Positions 6,572-14,563 of a DNA stretch of 17,441 nucleotides are shown here, piece after piece (position 1 is the stretch's first letter; every line of letters starts with the position of its first letter). Position numbers and translations under genes: made by a program. Under the pieces are notes generated by a model that ran no database searches, was not told the DNA's origin, and was given only the letters and a program-made list of their open reading frames with translations. The DNA comes from an uncultured Mollicutes bacterium. Its GTDB lineage: Bacteria; Bacillota_I; Bacilli_A; RFN20; CAG-826. The stretch spans positions 1-17,441 of the forward strand of contig UQCQ01000023.1 of NCBI GenBank assembly GCA_900539595.1, written 5' to 3'.

Positions 6572-7666
6572 ATGAAGATTCTTTGTCCATCCAAATCCCT
6601 CTCTCCCCTTTTAAACACCGTAGAATTAGGGGAGCTCAATGACCAAATCATTAACGCGGTTTTTCTGCCCTTGCCCCCAAAAGATGCCCAGCGAATTGGG
6701 GAGAAAGCTTTAGAAACGAAAAAGCCCTATTCTTTGCTCCTAAAACAAGAGATTACTTCCTCTTTGTCCTTGCAGGAACGGAAAGACTTTCATCTTGTGG
6801 AGGAAAAATTTCATTTAGGCGAATTGGAGAAACTTCCTCCTGAACTCTATCGGAATGATCCCTACCAAAAGGCCTTATCCGCCTTGGAGAAAAAGCGGTT
6901 AGGATCATTTTGTTTAAAAGTTAGGACCCTCCATCCCTACGTTCCCTTTTGTTATGCTTCTAAGCGTGTAGACCCGAAGTCTCACTTCAAAGACACCACT
7001 CCGCTAGGCTATTTCACCGAGCCATTCCCCACGTACGCATTAGAAGAAAATGGACGGGTATGGATGAGTTTAGTTCCCCATGAAATCGAGACGATGAAAG
7101 AGGATATTCAAAAAGCCAAGGGGGATGTGGTTGTTATGGGATGCGGACTAGGTTATTTTGCCTATTCCATCAGCTTAAAAAAGGAGGTTACTTCGATTCG
7201 AATCGTAGAACGAAGCGAAAAAGTCCTCGCTTTATTCTCCCGATATCTCCTTCCTTTATTCCCTTATCCAGAAAAAATAAAGCTCATTCAAAGGGACGCC
7301 TTGGAAGTTGCTTCTGAAAAGGAATTTAACTGTGACTTCTGCTATGTGGACTTATGGCATGACTGTGAGGATGGGTTACCTCTTTATCTTTCCTTCAAAA
7401 AAAGAGAGAAAGAAGGCATCACTTACGCCTATTGGATCGAAGAGGATATGCTGGTTTATTTTAGAAGGCACCTCAACGCTCTTTTAGAAGAAGAAATCGA
7501 AGGATCCGAAGACAAAGATTATCTTCACGAAGAAAATTTCTCCGATCATCTTATCAATCGTTTGCATTTCCTTCTCAAAAGTCATCGCATCTCTAGTATC
7601 GACGATGCATTAGAACTTTATCGCGACTCCTCCTTAAAACACCTTGCCAAAGCCTTGGGGGAATAA
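6572..7666 (+). CDS. Unrecognised protein with class I SAM-methyltransferase-like core
   Basis: I do not recognise the family of this 364-residue protein. Residues about 184-275 look like a class I Rossmann methyltransferase or spermidine-synthase-like core: a glycine-rich strand-loop VVVMGCGLGYF (186-196), an acidic residue after the second strand (E213, IRIVERS), a D242 after the third (IQRDAL) and a fourth strand YVDLWHD (258-264). The N-terminal 180 residues and the Lys/Glu-rich C-terminal 90 have no motif I can name. There are no membrane segments. It is transcribed alone, divergent from the GlpA-like cluster and convergent with pnp. I chose ATG 6572 over upstream in-frame starts because the -10 box ends 7 bases before it. 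The substrate, and even methyl transfer itself, are unknown. Confidence 0.75.
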   Translation: MKILCPSKSLSPLLNTVELGELNDQIINAVFLPLPPKDAQRIGEKALETKKPYSLLLKQEITSSLSLQERKDFHLVEEKFHLGELEKLPPELYRNDPYQKALSALEKKRLGSFCLKVRTLHPYVPFCYASKRVDPKSHFKDTTPLGYFTEPFPTYALEENGRVWMSLVPHEIETMKEDIQKAKGDVVVMGCGLGYFAYSISLKKEVTSIRIVERSEKVLALFSRYLLPLFPYPEKIKLIQRDALEVASEKEFNCDFCYVDLWHDCEDGLPLYLSFKKREKEGITYAYWIEEDMLVYFRRHLNALLEEEIEGSEDKDYLHEENFSDHLINRLHFLLKSHRISSIDDALELYRDSSLKHLAKALGE

Positions 7667-7700
7667 GAAAAAATCGGAGGAACAGTCCTCCGATTTTTTC
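7667..7700. terminator. Bidirectional rho-independent terminator between the methyltransferase-like gene and pnp
   Basis: This is a perfect inverted repeat of 15-bp arms (7667-7681 and 7686-7700) with a 4-base loop ACAG. The core is TCGGAGGA/TCCTCCGA flanked by six A on the left and six T on the right, so it works on both strands. It fills most of the 42-base gap between the two convergent genes. Confidence 0.93.
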
Positions 7701-7708
7701 CTTACTTT

Positions 7709-9988
7709 TTAGCGATCGGAACCTTGCTTAGGTCCGCGGCGATCTCCGCCGTGTCCTCCTCCTTGACGGGGGCGGAAGGAGCTATTGCCATGGGGGTGGG
7801 AGGAATTCCCACGGGGTCCGCGGGGTCCTTTATCGCCTTCTGGGCGTTCGACATAGCCTTCCGGCTTTTCTTCGAATTCGCGGTGGCTGACTTTAACTTT
7901 GCCTTTTTCATCGAGTCCGATGACAACGACTTTGAGTTTGTCGCCAACATGGACGATGGAATTCGCGTTATCGACATAGTCCCACTTTAAGCGAGAAACG
8001 TGGCAAAGGCCATCCGTATCCCCAAAGAGGTTGACGAAGGCGCCATAATCTTCCACACGAGTGACCGTGCCGTCGAAGATTTCGCCGACTTTAGCTTCAC
8101 GAGTGATGTCTTCGATCATCTTGCGGGCCTTGTCGATCATTTCTTGGTTGGAGTGATAAATCGTGATGGTTCCGTCTTCTTCGACGTTGATGTCAGCGCC
8201 GTCGCATTCGCGAACCATGCCTTGAATCGTTTCGCCGCCTTTGCCGATCACATCGCGGATCTTATCGGTAGCAATCTTGAAGCTCACCATCTTCGGAGCC
8301 CACTTGGAAACTTCCTTGCGGGGTTCAGGGATGACGGAAGCAATCTTTTCGCGGATTTCCGCGCGAGCTTTGTTCGCTTGCGCGAGGGCTTCGCTTAAGA
8401 CTTCACGGGTAACGCCATGAATCTTGATATCCATTTGAAGGGCGGTGATACCTTTTTCGGTACCAGCGCATTTGAAGTCCATATCACCGAAATGGTCTTC
8501 CAAGCCTTGGATATCGGTCAAAATGGTGTAGTGATTGGTTTCCGAATCTGGGGAACGGGAAGGATCATTGGTGATAAGGCCCATTGCGATGCCAGAGACG
8601 ATTCCCTTGATGGGGACGCCAGCCGCCATCAGCGACATGCAGTTCGCGCAAATCGAAGCCTGGGAGGAGGAGCCATTCGATTCGACGACATCGGCAACGC
8701 AGCGAACCGTATACGGGAATTCTTCTTCGCTTGGCATGACCCAGCCAAGGGCGCGTTCGCCAAGTTTTCCGTGTCCGATTTCGCGGCGTCCCGGAGTGCC
8801 CATGCGGCCAATTTCGCCAACCGAGAAAGGCGGGAAATTGTAGTGGTGCATGAAGCGGCGCTCCGTTTCGGGAGTCAAATCATCAATGAGTTGCTTATCG
8901 GCTAGAGGACCAAGGGTCGTGGTTCCAATGACTTGGGTTTGTCCACGGGTAAACATGGCGGAACCATGGGCGCGGGGGAGCAAATCGATTTGGCAGTCCA
9001 AAGGACGGATTTCGTCGACTTTACGTCCATCGGGACGAACTTTTTCTTCAATGATTAAACGGCGAACTTCCGCAGCAACCATTCCTTCAAGGATGTCATT
9101 GACCATGAGCATGCTCATCTTGTGATCGTCCTCATCTTCGTATTTGCGGTGGTCGTAATCTTCCAAAATTTCCTTCTTTAAAGCATCGATTGCATCTTGG
9201 CGTTCCAACTTATCGAAGATGGAAATGGCTTTTTTCATCTTCTCGCCGATGCGGGATTCGATGTCCGCTTTGATGGCGGGGTCGGGGGCATAAAGGGCGA
9301 TTTCGCGCTTCGGTTTGCCGATTTTAGCAATGATTTCCTTCTGGAAACGGCAAAGCTCTTTGATGGCGTCGAAGCCAAACATGATGGCATCGAGCATTTC
9401 TTCTTCGGGGACTTGCCCTGCGCCGGCTTCAACCATCATAATCGCTTCTTCCGTACCAGCGACGGCGAGATCAATATCCGAAAGATGACGTTGTTCTTCT
9501 GTGGGGTTGATGACGAGTTCGCCATTCACGCGGCCAACATAAACTCCAGCAACCGGTCCATCGAAGGGGATGTCCGAGGTGCAAAGGGCAAGGGAGGCGC
9601 CGAGAAGCCCCGTCATTTCCGGGGTATTATCGGGATCCACCGACATTACGGTAGCGACGATTTGGACTTCGTTGCGGAATCCGTCCGCGAATAACGGGCG
9701 AATCGGGCGATCAATCAAACGTGCGGACAAGGTAGCGTGTTCGCCAGGGCGTCCCTCGCGGCGATTGAAGCTTCCCGGGATTTTGCCCACGGCATAAGCT
9801 TTTTCTTCATAATTGACGGTAAGGGGGAAGAAATCTCCCTCTTTGGGTTCGTCGGCGCAGCAAGCGGTGGCTAAAACCACGGTGTCGCCATAGCGAACCA
9901 GAACAGAACCGTCGGCCTGTTTGGCGATTTCACCGGTTTCAACGCTGACATGGCGTCCGGCGAATTCGGTTTCAAAGACTTGTTTCAT
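7709..9988 (-). CDS. pnp: Polyribonucleotide nucleotidyltransferase (PNPase)
   Basis: PNPase degrades RNA 3' to 5' by phosphorolysis and is a core exoribonuclease of the degradosome. The 759-residue protein has both RNase PH-like halves. The second carries GHGKLGERAL, SNGSSSQAS and the catalytic DIQGLEDHFGDMDFK stretch with the two conserved Asp residues. A KH domain (IGKGGETI, about 571-634) and an S1 domain (about 635-704) follow. Residues about 705-759 form a basic Gly/Arg/Pro/Ser-rich tail, probably disordered, which may bind RNA. The start has AGGA 8 bases upstream. A strong terminator separates it from rpsO, and it probably has its own promoter near 10030. The order rpsO-pnp is conserved across bacteria. 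Confidence 0.98.
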   Translation of the reverse strand: MKQVFETEFAGRHVSVETGEIAKQADGSVLVRYGDTVVLATACCADEPKEGDFFPLTVNYEEKAYAVGKIPGSFNRREGRPGEHATLSARLIDRPIRPLFADGFRNEVQIVATVMSVDPDNTPEMTGLLGASLALCTSDIPFDGPVAGVYVGRVNGELVINPTEEQRHLSDIDLAVAGTEEAIMMVEAGAGQVPEEEMLDAIMFGFDAIKELCRFQKEIIAKIGKPKREIALYAPDPAIKADIESRIGEKMKKAISIFDKLERQDAIDALKKEILEDYDHRKYEDEDDHKMSMLMVNDILEGMVAAEVRRLIIEEKVRPDGRKVDEIRPLDCQIDLLPRAHGSAMFTRGQTQVIGTTTLGPLADKQLIDDLTPETERRFMHHYNFPPFSVGEIGRMGTPGRREIGHGKLGERALGWVMPSEEEFPYTVRCVADVVESNGSSSQASICANCMSLMAAGVPIKGIVSGIAMGLITNDPSRSPDSETNHYTILTDIQGLEDHFGDMDFKCAGTEKGITALQMDIKIHGVTREVLSEALAQANKARAEIREKIASVIPEPRKEVSKWAPKMVSFKIATDKIRDVIGKGGETIQGMVRECDGADINVEEDGTITIYHSNQEMIDKARKMIEDITREAKVGEIFDGTVTRVEDYGAFVNLFGDTDGLCHVSRLKWDYVDNANSIVHVGDKLKVVVIGLDEKGKVKVSHREFEEKPEGYVERPEGDKGPRGPRGNSSHPHGNSSFRPRQGGGHGGDRRGPKQGSDR

Positions 9989-10027
9989 TTCTTAGTTCCT
10001 AAATTCCTTTTCTTTTCAAACGCTATG

Positions 10028-10056
10028 ATGATACCACCTTTAAGGTGGTGTTCACT
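10028..10056 (-). promoter_or_regulatory. Possible promoter of pnp
   Basis: On the minus strand TATCAT (5 of 6) at 10028-10033 is preceded by TGG, giving an extended -10 element. The -35 region is poor. It would give a leader of about 33 bases before ATG 9988. An 8-base-armed palindrome (10033-10049) occupies the spacer. Confidence 0.4.
10033..10049. repeat. 17-base palindrome upstream of pnp, possible operator or RNA hairpin
   Basis: ACCACCTT and AAGGTGGT, perfect 8-base arms around a single T. It lacks a T-run on either side, so it is not a terminator. It lies between the rpsO terminator and the pnp start, across the spacer of the likely pnp promoter. The same 8-mer recurs in the rpsO leader at 10439-10446. 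Confidence 0.6.
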
Positions 10057-10070
10057 ACAAAAAGAGTATG

Positions 10071-10097
10071 AAAAAGCCTCCCCGTCGAAGGGGAGGC
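10071..10097 (-). terminator. Rho-independent terminator of rpsO
   Basis: On the minus strand, GCCTCCCC (10097-10090) pairs with GGGGAGGC (10083-10076) across a 6-base loop TTCGAC, followed by five T at 10075-10071. It lies 13 bases after the rpsO stop. Confidence 0.93.
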
Positions 10098-10109
10098 CCA
10101 TTTTATGAC

Positions 10110-10379
10110 TTATTTACGAAGTCCGAGCTTCTCGATGAGAGCCGCGTAACGATCCGTATCGGTGCTGCGGAGGTAATCGAGGAGGCTGTGACGCTTGCCG
10201 ACGAGAATGAGGAGGGAGCGTCTTGCACCCGCATCCTGCGGATTGCTCTTGAGGTGGAGCGTCAAACCCTTAATGCGTTGGGTCAAGAGGGCGATTTGGA
10301 CTTCAGCAGAGCCAGTGTCCTTTTCGTTCTTTCCAAAATTCTTGATGATCGCAGAGGATTGTTCCTTGGATAATGCCAT
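10110..10379 (-). CDS. rpsO: Ribosomal protein S15
   Basis: This 89-residue protein has the standard length and sequence of S15, which binds the central domain of 16S rRNA early in 30S assembly. The stretches GSAEVQIALLTQRI, HLKSNPQDAGARRSLL and RHSLLDYL are the conserved rRNA-binding and helical parts. AAAGGAG lies 10 bases before the start. It has its own promoter overlapping the end of the GGDEF gene, a leader of about 77 bases and a strong terminator, so it is a one-gene unit. In several bacteria S15 represses its own mRNA by binding the leader, and the leader here is long enough to allow that. Confidence 0.98.
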   Translation of the reverse strand: MALSKEQSSAIIKNFGKNEKDTGSAEVQIALLTQRIKGLTLHLKSNPQDAGARRSLLILVGKRHSLLDYLRSTDTDRYAALIEKLGLRK

Positions 10380-10457
10380 GTTGTTTTTTCTCCTTTCTTT
10401 GAACTTGGCCGTTTCGAAGTGGGATCTGGAGAAAGGTCACCACCTTGAAAGGCTGCC
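10380..10457 (-). promoter_or_regulatory. rpsO 5' leader, candidate S15 autoregulatory RNA
   Basis: This is the leader of about 77 bases predicted from the rpsO promoter. It can form at least one small hairpin on the minus strand, AAGGT-GGTG-ACCTT (10446-10433), and ends in the AAAGGAG ribosome binding site. S15 leaders are known to differ in structure between phyla, and I could not match this one to a named class. Confidence 0.35.
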
Positions 10458-10462
10458 GTAAA

Positions 10463-10491
10463 AAAATACCAAATTGAGATTCCTTTTTCAA
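10463..10491 (-). promoter_or_regulatory. Sigma-A-type promoter of rpsO
   Basis: On the minus strand TTGAAA (5 of 6) at 10486-10491, a 17-base spacer and TATTTT at 10463-10468, preceded by TGG (extended -10). The -35 box overlaps the stop codon of the GGDEF gene. Confidence 0.65.
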
Positions 10492-11591
10492 TCTTTATTT
10501 TCTTTTTGCATCAACGAATTATAAATTGCGACTTCTTTTTTCTCACGTTTTGCCGAATAAAGAGCGCGATCAGCGAACTGTAGCGGTTCATCCGGGCGGC
10601 TTTCTGGATCGGGCTCCCCAAGGTATAGACCGAAGGTCATGCGAACAAAGTCTCCGAATTCCTCCGCCAATCTGGAATTGATGATATGGCATTTTTCTTT
10701 CGCTTCTTCCAAGGAAATTTGGGAAGCGATCACCGAAATTTCATCTCCGCCATAGCGATAACTGGACCCAGGGAAGATTTCCAGCATGATATCGCCGATT
10801 TTTGAAAGAACGTCATCGCCTTTCTTGTGGCCGAATTCATCGTTAATCTTTTTAAAAGAATCCACGTCGCCCATTAAATAAAGATAGGTACCGCCTTTGC
10901 TTGCAGCACGTGCTAAATCCGCATCCAAGGTTCCGTGATTCATTAGCCCAGTCAATTTGTCGATACGAGATAATTTGGTCAGGCGATATTCCGCGTTACA
11001 AAAATAGACTCGATCGCTATAAACCGTGAATTCCACCAAAGTAGCTGATACGCCAAAGGCAATCAAATTCAAAATTAAACCCGTCGGTAAGTTGCGCTCA
11101 AATTGGTAGGCGCAAGTAAGGGAAATCGCGATGGTATAGCAAAAAAGCATCCCCTCATAAGTAATGGGATCTAACGTGCAAAACACGGGAATAATCATGA
11201 ACAAAACCGTGAAGGTCACGAAATTAATCGTCCCACGGGAATAATCTAGCAAGGTGATGCAATAGCCAAAAGTCGCCAAAGCAAAAGCGTAGGCATAGGA
11301 AAGAACAACGAGCGTTTTCATGTATTTGCGTGCGCTTTTTCCAATGCAAAACAAAAATACCGCTCCAAACAAAGAAACGGCGAACATGGCAAGATAAGCC
11401 GCCATATAAAAGATGAAAATATGCTTTGAAAAATCAAAACGCATTAGTCCCGATACGATAAAAAGAACTTCTAAAAGCGCGATGGCAAGAGAGAGGACGC
11501 CGAATAAAATAGGGTGGTCCACAATTCGTTTTACCAAGTATTCCTTGCGTACAGGAAACCAGCCGGAGAAAACCCTCTTCAAATAATTCAT
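10488..11591 (-). CDS. Membrane GGDEF protein, probable diguanylate cyclase
   Basis: This is a 367-residue protein. About six hydrophobic helices (roughly 28-48, 57-82, 93-115, 121-141, 144-162, 169-190) form an unnamed membrane sensor. A GGDEF domain follows from about 205. The signature is GGDEI (281-285), with Ile for the usual Phe. The metal and substrate residues look intact: D242 (GDVDSFKKIND), N250, D251, GHKKGDD (254-260) and the two Asp/Glu of GGDE. These suggest synthesis of cyclic di-GMP from two GTP. The RxxD inhibitory site expected just before the signature is absent (IFPG there), so product inhibition at that site is unlikely. It stands between typA and rpsO, a spot not used for such a gene in B. 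subtilis. The ATG follows TATAAT by 6 bases with no Shine-Dalgarno. Confidence 0.9.
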   Translation of the reverse strand: MNYLKRVFSGWFPVRKEYLVKRIVDHPILFGVLSLAIALLEVLFIVSGLMRFDFSKHIFIFYMAAYLAMFAVSLFGAVFLFCIGKSARKYMKTLVVLSYAYAFALATFGYCITLLDYSRGTINFVTFTVLFMIIPVFCTLDPITYEGMLFCYTIAISLTCAYQFERNLPTGLILNLIAFGVSATLVEFTVYSDRVYFCNAEYRLTKLSRIDKLTGLMNHGTLDADLARAASKGGTYLYLMGDVDSFKKINDEFGHKKGDDVLSKIGDIMLEIFPGSSYRYGGDEISVIASQISLEEAKEKCHIINSRLAEEFGDFVRMTFGLYLGEPDPESRPDEPLQFADRALYSAKREKKEVAIYNSLMQKENKD

Positions 11592-11597
11592 ATTGCA

Positions 11598-11625
11598 ATT
11601 ATAGGGTTACTGTTCAATATTTCAA
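11598..11625 (-). promoter_or_regulatory. Sigma-A-type promoter of the GGDEF gene, predicted leaderless
   Basis: On the minus strand TATAAT at 11598-11603 and TTGAAA (5 of 6) at 11620-11625 are 16 bases apart. Six bases, TGCAAT, separate the -10 box from ATG 11591. Confidence 0.72.
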
Positions 11626-11718
11626 TAATGACGCCTATTGTTTTCTACGAAAAACTACACAATGTATATTTCGTCCTACATTTCTCGGTGATTTTGACGC
11701 GGGATAAAGAATTGTCCC

Positions 11719-11748
11719 TTGCGCGCCCATGCGTAAAAGAACTAAAAT
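11719..11748 (+). promoter_or_regulatory. Possible promoter of typA
   Basis: TTGCGC at 11719-11724 and TAAAAT (5 of 6) at 11743-11748 have an 18-base spacer. It would give a leader of about 25 bases containing the AAGGAGG site. The -35 match is weak. The rest of the 188-base gap (11592-11779) shows no other clear feature beyond the divergent GGDEF promoter. Confidence 0.35.
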
Positions 11749-11764
11749 TCACGTCGGTTTTAAC

Positions 11765-11771
11765 AAGGAGG
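11765..11771 (+). promoter_or_regulatory. Ribosome binding site deciding the typA start
   Basis: AAGGAGG lies 8 bases before ATG 11780. The longer in-frame reading from 11729 would place this site inside the gene and add residues not found in TypA. Confidence 0.8.
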
Positions 11772-11779
11772 CCCGTTTT

Positions 11780-13645
11780 ATGAAAATGAGAAATATCGCA
11801 ATCATCGCTCACGTCGATCACGGCAAGACCACATTGGTCAATGCCCTTCTCACCAAAAGCGGGACTTTCCGTAGCAACGAAGCCGTTCAGGACCGTATGA
11901 TGGACTCCAATCCTCAAGAAAGGGAGAGAGGCATCACAATTCTTTCCAAGACCACTTCCGTTATTTATCACGACACCAAAATCAATATCGTCGATACTCC
12001 GGGGCACGCAGACTTCGGTGGGGAAGTGGAACGCATCATGCACATGGTGGATGGATGCTTATTACTCGTCGATGCTTTCGAAGGCACCATGCCGCAAACG
12101 CGCTTTGTTTTGAAGAATGCACTGGCCAACCACATCAAACCGATTGTCGTGGTTAATAAAGTCGACCGCCCCAATGCGGATCCTCAAAAAGCGGTTGACG
12201 AAGTCTTGGACCTCTTCATTCAGCTTGGCGCTCCCGACGATTTACTCGATTTTCCCGTTGTTTACACCAGTGCTCTTAATAGCACTTCGAGTTACGACCC
12301 CGATCCTTCCACCCAAAAAGATGGCATGGATCCGGTCTTTGATACCATTTTAAAAGAAATCCCTGAGCCAAAATGCGATCCCACTGCTCCCTTCCAGTTC
12401 CAACCGGCACTTCTTGACTACAACGAATTCGTCGGCCGCATTGGCATTGGCACCATCCGTGGCGGACAAGCCCACGTGGGGGATACGGTCATCAGCTGCA
12501 AGTTGGATGGTTCTACCAAAGACTTCAAAATCATGAAACTTTACACCTTCCAAGGTCTCCGTCGCGTCGAAGTCGATTCTGTGGAATGTGGCGACATCTG
12601 CGCGATTGCCGGAGATGACGACATGATGGTTGGAGAAACCTTCTGCGCGCAAGGCAAGCCGAACCCCTTGCCCAAACTTCGCGTGGATGAGCCAACTCTT
12701 CAGATGGAATTCGGCACCAATTCTTCCCCGCTACGCGGACAGGACGGAAAATTCGTCACCGCGCGTGTCATCGAAGATCGCCTATTCTCCGAAGTCCAAC
12801 GCGACGTCTCCTTGCGTTACCGTCGCATCCCCAACACGGAATCTTGGACGGTTTCTGGGCGTGGCGAACTTCACCTCGGCGTTTTAATCGAAACGATGCG
12901 TCGGGAAGGATACGAACTCGAAGTTTCCAAACCCCACGTCATCATCAAAGAAATCGACGGCAAGAAATGCGAACCCTATGAAGACCTTCAAATCGATGTC
13001 CCTAGCGAATATGTTGGTGACATCATGGAAACTCTTGGAAAACGCGGAGCCACGATGATTGATATGGAAGAGGCCAACAACCAAACCCGTCTTAATTACG
13101 TGATTCCTTCTCGTGGATTGCTTGGATTCGTCAATAACTTCCTCACGCTCACCAAGGGATATGGCATTATCAACCACACCTTCAAGGAATATCGCCCCGT
13201 TTATAATAAGGTCGTTGGAGAACGTCAAATCGGCGTCCTCGTCTCCGTGGATAACGGCCCTGCCACCCCTTATTCGATCGAAAAAGTCGAAGATCACGGC
13301 ACCATGTTCATCACCCCGGGGACAGTTTGCTACGAAGGGATGATTGTTGGAGAGCATCGTTACCCCGTCGATTTGGCCGTCAATGTCACGGCGATGAAAC
13401 CACAAACGAACGTCCGTTCTTCTACTAAAGATCAAACCGTCGTTTTGAAATCGCCACGCAAGATGACTTTGGAAGCGTGCCTGGATTATATCAATAGCGA
13501 TGAGCTTGTCGAAGTCACTCCTTCTGCTTATCGTATGAGAAAACGCATTCTCTTCACCCCGGACCGTAAAAAGTTCGATGCTAAGAAAAAGGCGATGGCG
13601 GAAAACGACGAACTCAATTTGGAGCTCGGCGGTTCCGATAACTAA
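11780..13645 (+). CDS. typA: Ribosome-associated GTPase TypA/BipA
   Basis: TypA/BipA is a translation-factor GTPase related to EF-G. It acts on ribosome assembly and on growth under stress or cold. The 621-residue protein has all G motifs: AHVDHGKTT (10-18), RERGITI, DTPGHADF, NKVDRPNA and TSA. EF-G-like beta-barrel and alpha/beta domains follow, then the BipA-specific C-terminal domain, recognisable by SRGLLGF and the region to the acidic end. MKMRNIAIIAHVDHGK at the start fits the family and follows a strong AAGGAGG. It is one of only two plus-strand genes here, inserted between the ribF/truB unit and the GGDEF gene, and ends at a bidirectional terminator. Confidence 0.97.
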   Translation: MKMRNIAIIAHVDHGKTTLVNALLTKSGTFRSNEAVQDRMMDSNPQERERGITILSKTTSVIYHDTKINIVDTPGHADFGGEVERIMHMVDGCLLLVDAFEGTMPQTRFVLKNALANHIKPIVVVNKVDRPNADPQKAVDEVLDLFIQLGAPDDLLDFPVVYTSALNSTSSYDPDPSTQKDGMDPVFDTILKEIPEPKCDPTAPFQFQPALLDYNEFVGRIGIGTIRGGQAHVGDTVISCKLDGSTKDFKIMKLYTFQGLRRVEVDSVECGDICAIAGDDDMMVGETFCAQGKPNPLPKLRVDEPTLQMEFGTNSSPLRGQDGKFVTARVIEDRLFSEVQRDVSLRYRRIPNTESWTVSGRGELHLGVLIETMRREGYELEVSKPHVIIKEIDGKKCEPYEDLQIDVPSEYVGDIMETLGKRGATMIDMEEANNQTRLNYVIPSRGLLGFVNNFLTLTKGYGIINHTFKEYRPVYNKVVGERQIGVLVSVDNGPATPYSIEKVEDHGTMFITPGTVCYEGMIVGEHRYPVDLAVNVTAMKPQTNVRSSTKDQTVVLKSPRKMTLEACLDYINSDELVEVTPSAYRMRKRILFTPDRKKFDAKKKAMAENDELNLELGGSDN

Positions 13646-13670
13646 AAAGCAGGATTATTCCTGCTTTTTT
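13644..13670. terminator. Bidirectional rho-independent terminator between typA and ribF
   Basis: Perfect 11-bp arms (AAAAAGCAGGA at 13644-13654, TCCTGCTTTTT at 13659-13669) enclose a TTAT loop. It begins within the typA stop codon and ends at the ribF stop codon, so the two convergent genes share one compact terminator. Confidence 0.92.
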
Positions 13671-14563
13671 CATTCTTTGGATAATTGCTCTTTGGCCCAA
13701 GCTTTATCGACCAGCAACTGCTTGGATAGCTCTTCAAGAGAAGCGAATTTCTTTTCACACCGCTCAAAATGCCGAAAATCCAGATAGAGAGTTTTGTCGT
13801 AAGCCTCTTCTTCAAAATCAAGCAAATGGGCTTCAATGCTAGGTTCTTCGATTTGGTCAATGGTAGGATGAACTCCAACATTAATGACGGCTTGGTGAGG
13901 AATGCCGTCAATATAAGCAAGTCCGCAGTAAACCCCAAATCGTGGCAAGCAATAAGGAGTGGAGGACTTTAAATTCAAGGTAGGAAAGCCGAGCAAATGG
14001 CCGTTACGAAACCCATGGGCGACTTTCCCAGCCATTTCATAAGGCCTACCTAGCCAGTCCGCGGCTTTTTCCACTTCCCCATTTTGAATGGCTTCGCGAA
14101 TAAAAGAAGAGGAGATTTTTATTCCGTTAGACTCTAAAAACGGAGTAAGGTGAACGTCAAAATCTTTCTTTAAGTCGTCGACTTTCCCTTCTGCCTTTTT
14201 CCCAAAACGGAAATCCTCCCCGCAGCAAAGCAAACTCGCGCCCAGTTTTTTTAGGATTTGGTCGCAAAATTCTTGGGGAGAGAGATTCCAAAACGCTTTA
14301 TTGCTTTCTAGAACAAAAACGTGATCCAAACGTAATTTCCGGCAGATGGCGATTTTTTGTTCCAAAGAAGTTAAAACTTTTCCCCCTTTAAAAGGGCTAG
14401 GAGGATCAAAAAGCAAGACTCCCGATTCGTTTTTAGCAAGGAAAGACGTATCCAAAAGAAGGCGTTGATGGCCGCGATGCATGCCGTCGAAATTGCCTAA
14501 TGCCAAAGTTAACCCTGGGATGGATTCCGGCAAAAAGTCGAGACGAAAACGATGAATTTCCAT
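13670..14563 (-). CDS. ribF: Bifunctional riboflavin kinase / FAD synthetase
   Basis: RibF phosphorylates riboflavin to FMN and adenylates FMN to FAD. The 297-residue protein has the N-terminal nucleotidyltransferase signature LGNFDGMHRGHQ, a GEDFRFG motif and SSSFIREAIQNG. The C-terminal flavokinase domain has GRPYEMAGKV, LGFPTLNL, FGVYCGLAY and INVGVHPT, ending in an acidic helix. The start ATG shares one base with the truB stop (TGATG), indicating translational coupling. The longer reading from a TTG at 14584 is less likely. Two flavoproteins are encoded 8 kb away and would use its products, but that link is only metabolic. Confidence 0.96.
   Translation of the reverse strand: MEIHRFRLDFLPESIPGLTLALGNFDGMHRGHQRLLLDTSFLAKNESGVLLFDPPSPFKGGKVLTSLEQKIAICRKLRLDHVFVLESNKAFWNLSPQEFCDQILKKLGASLLCCGEDFRFGKKAEGKVDDLKKDFDVHLTPFLESNGIKISSSFIREAIQNGEVEKAADWLGRPYEMAGKVAHGFRNGHLLGFPTLNLKSSTPYCLPRFGVYCGLAYIDGIPHQAVINVGVHPTIDQIEEPSIEAHLLDFEEEAYDKTLYLDFRHFERCEKKFASLEELSKQLLVDKAWAKEQLSKE

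Noticed and set aside
8000..9694. Long plus-strand reading frames (132 to 165 codons) opposite pnp
   Set aside because: They are antisense shadows of a conserved gene, with no promoter or ribosome binding site and low-complexity protein-like content.
12884..13435. 183-codon minus-strand frame opposite typA
   Set aside because: Same reason: it mirrors typA codon bias, matches no family I know, and has no start signals.
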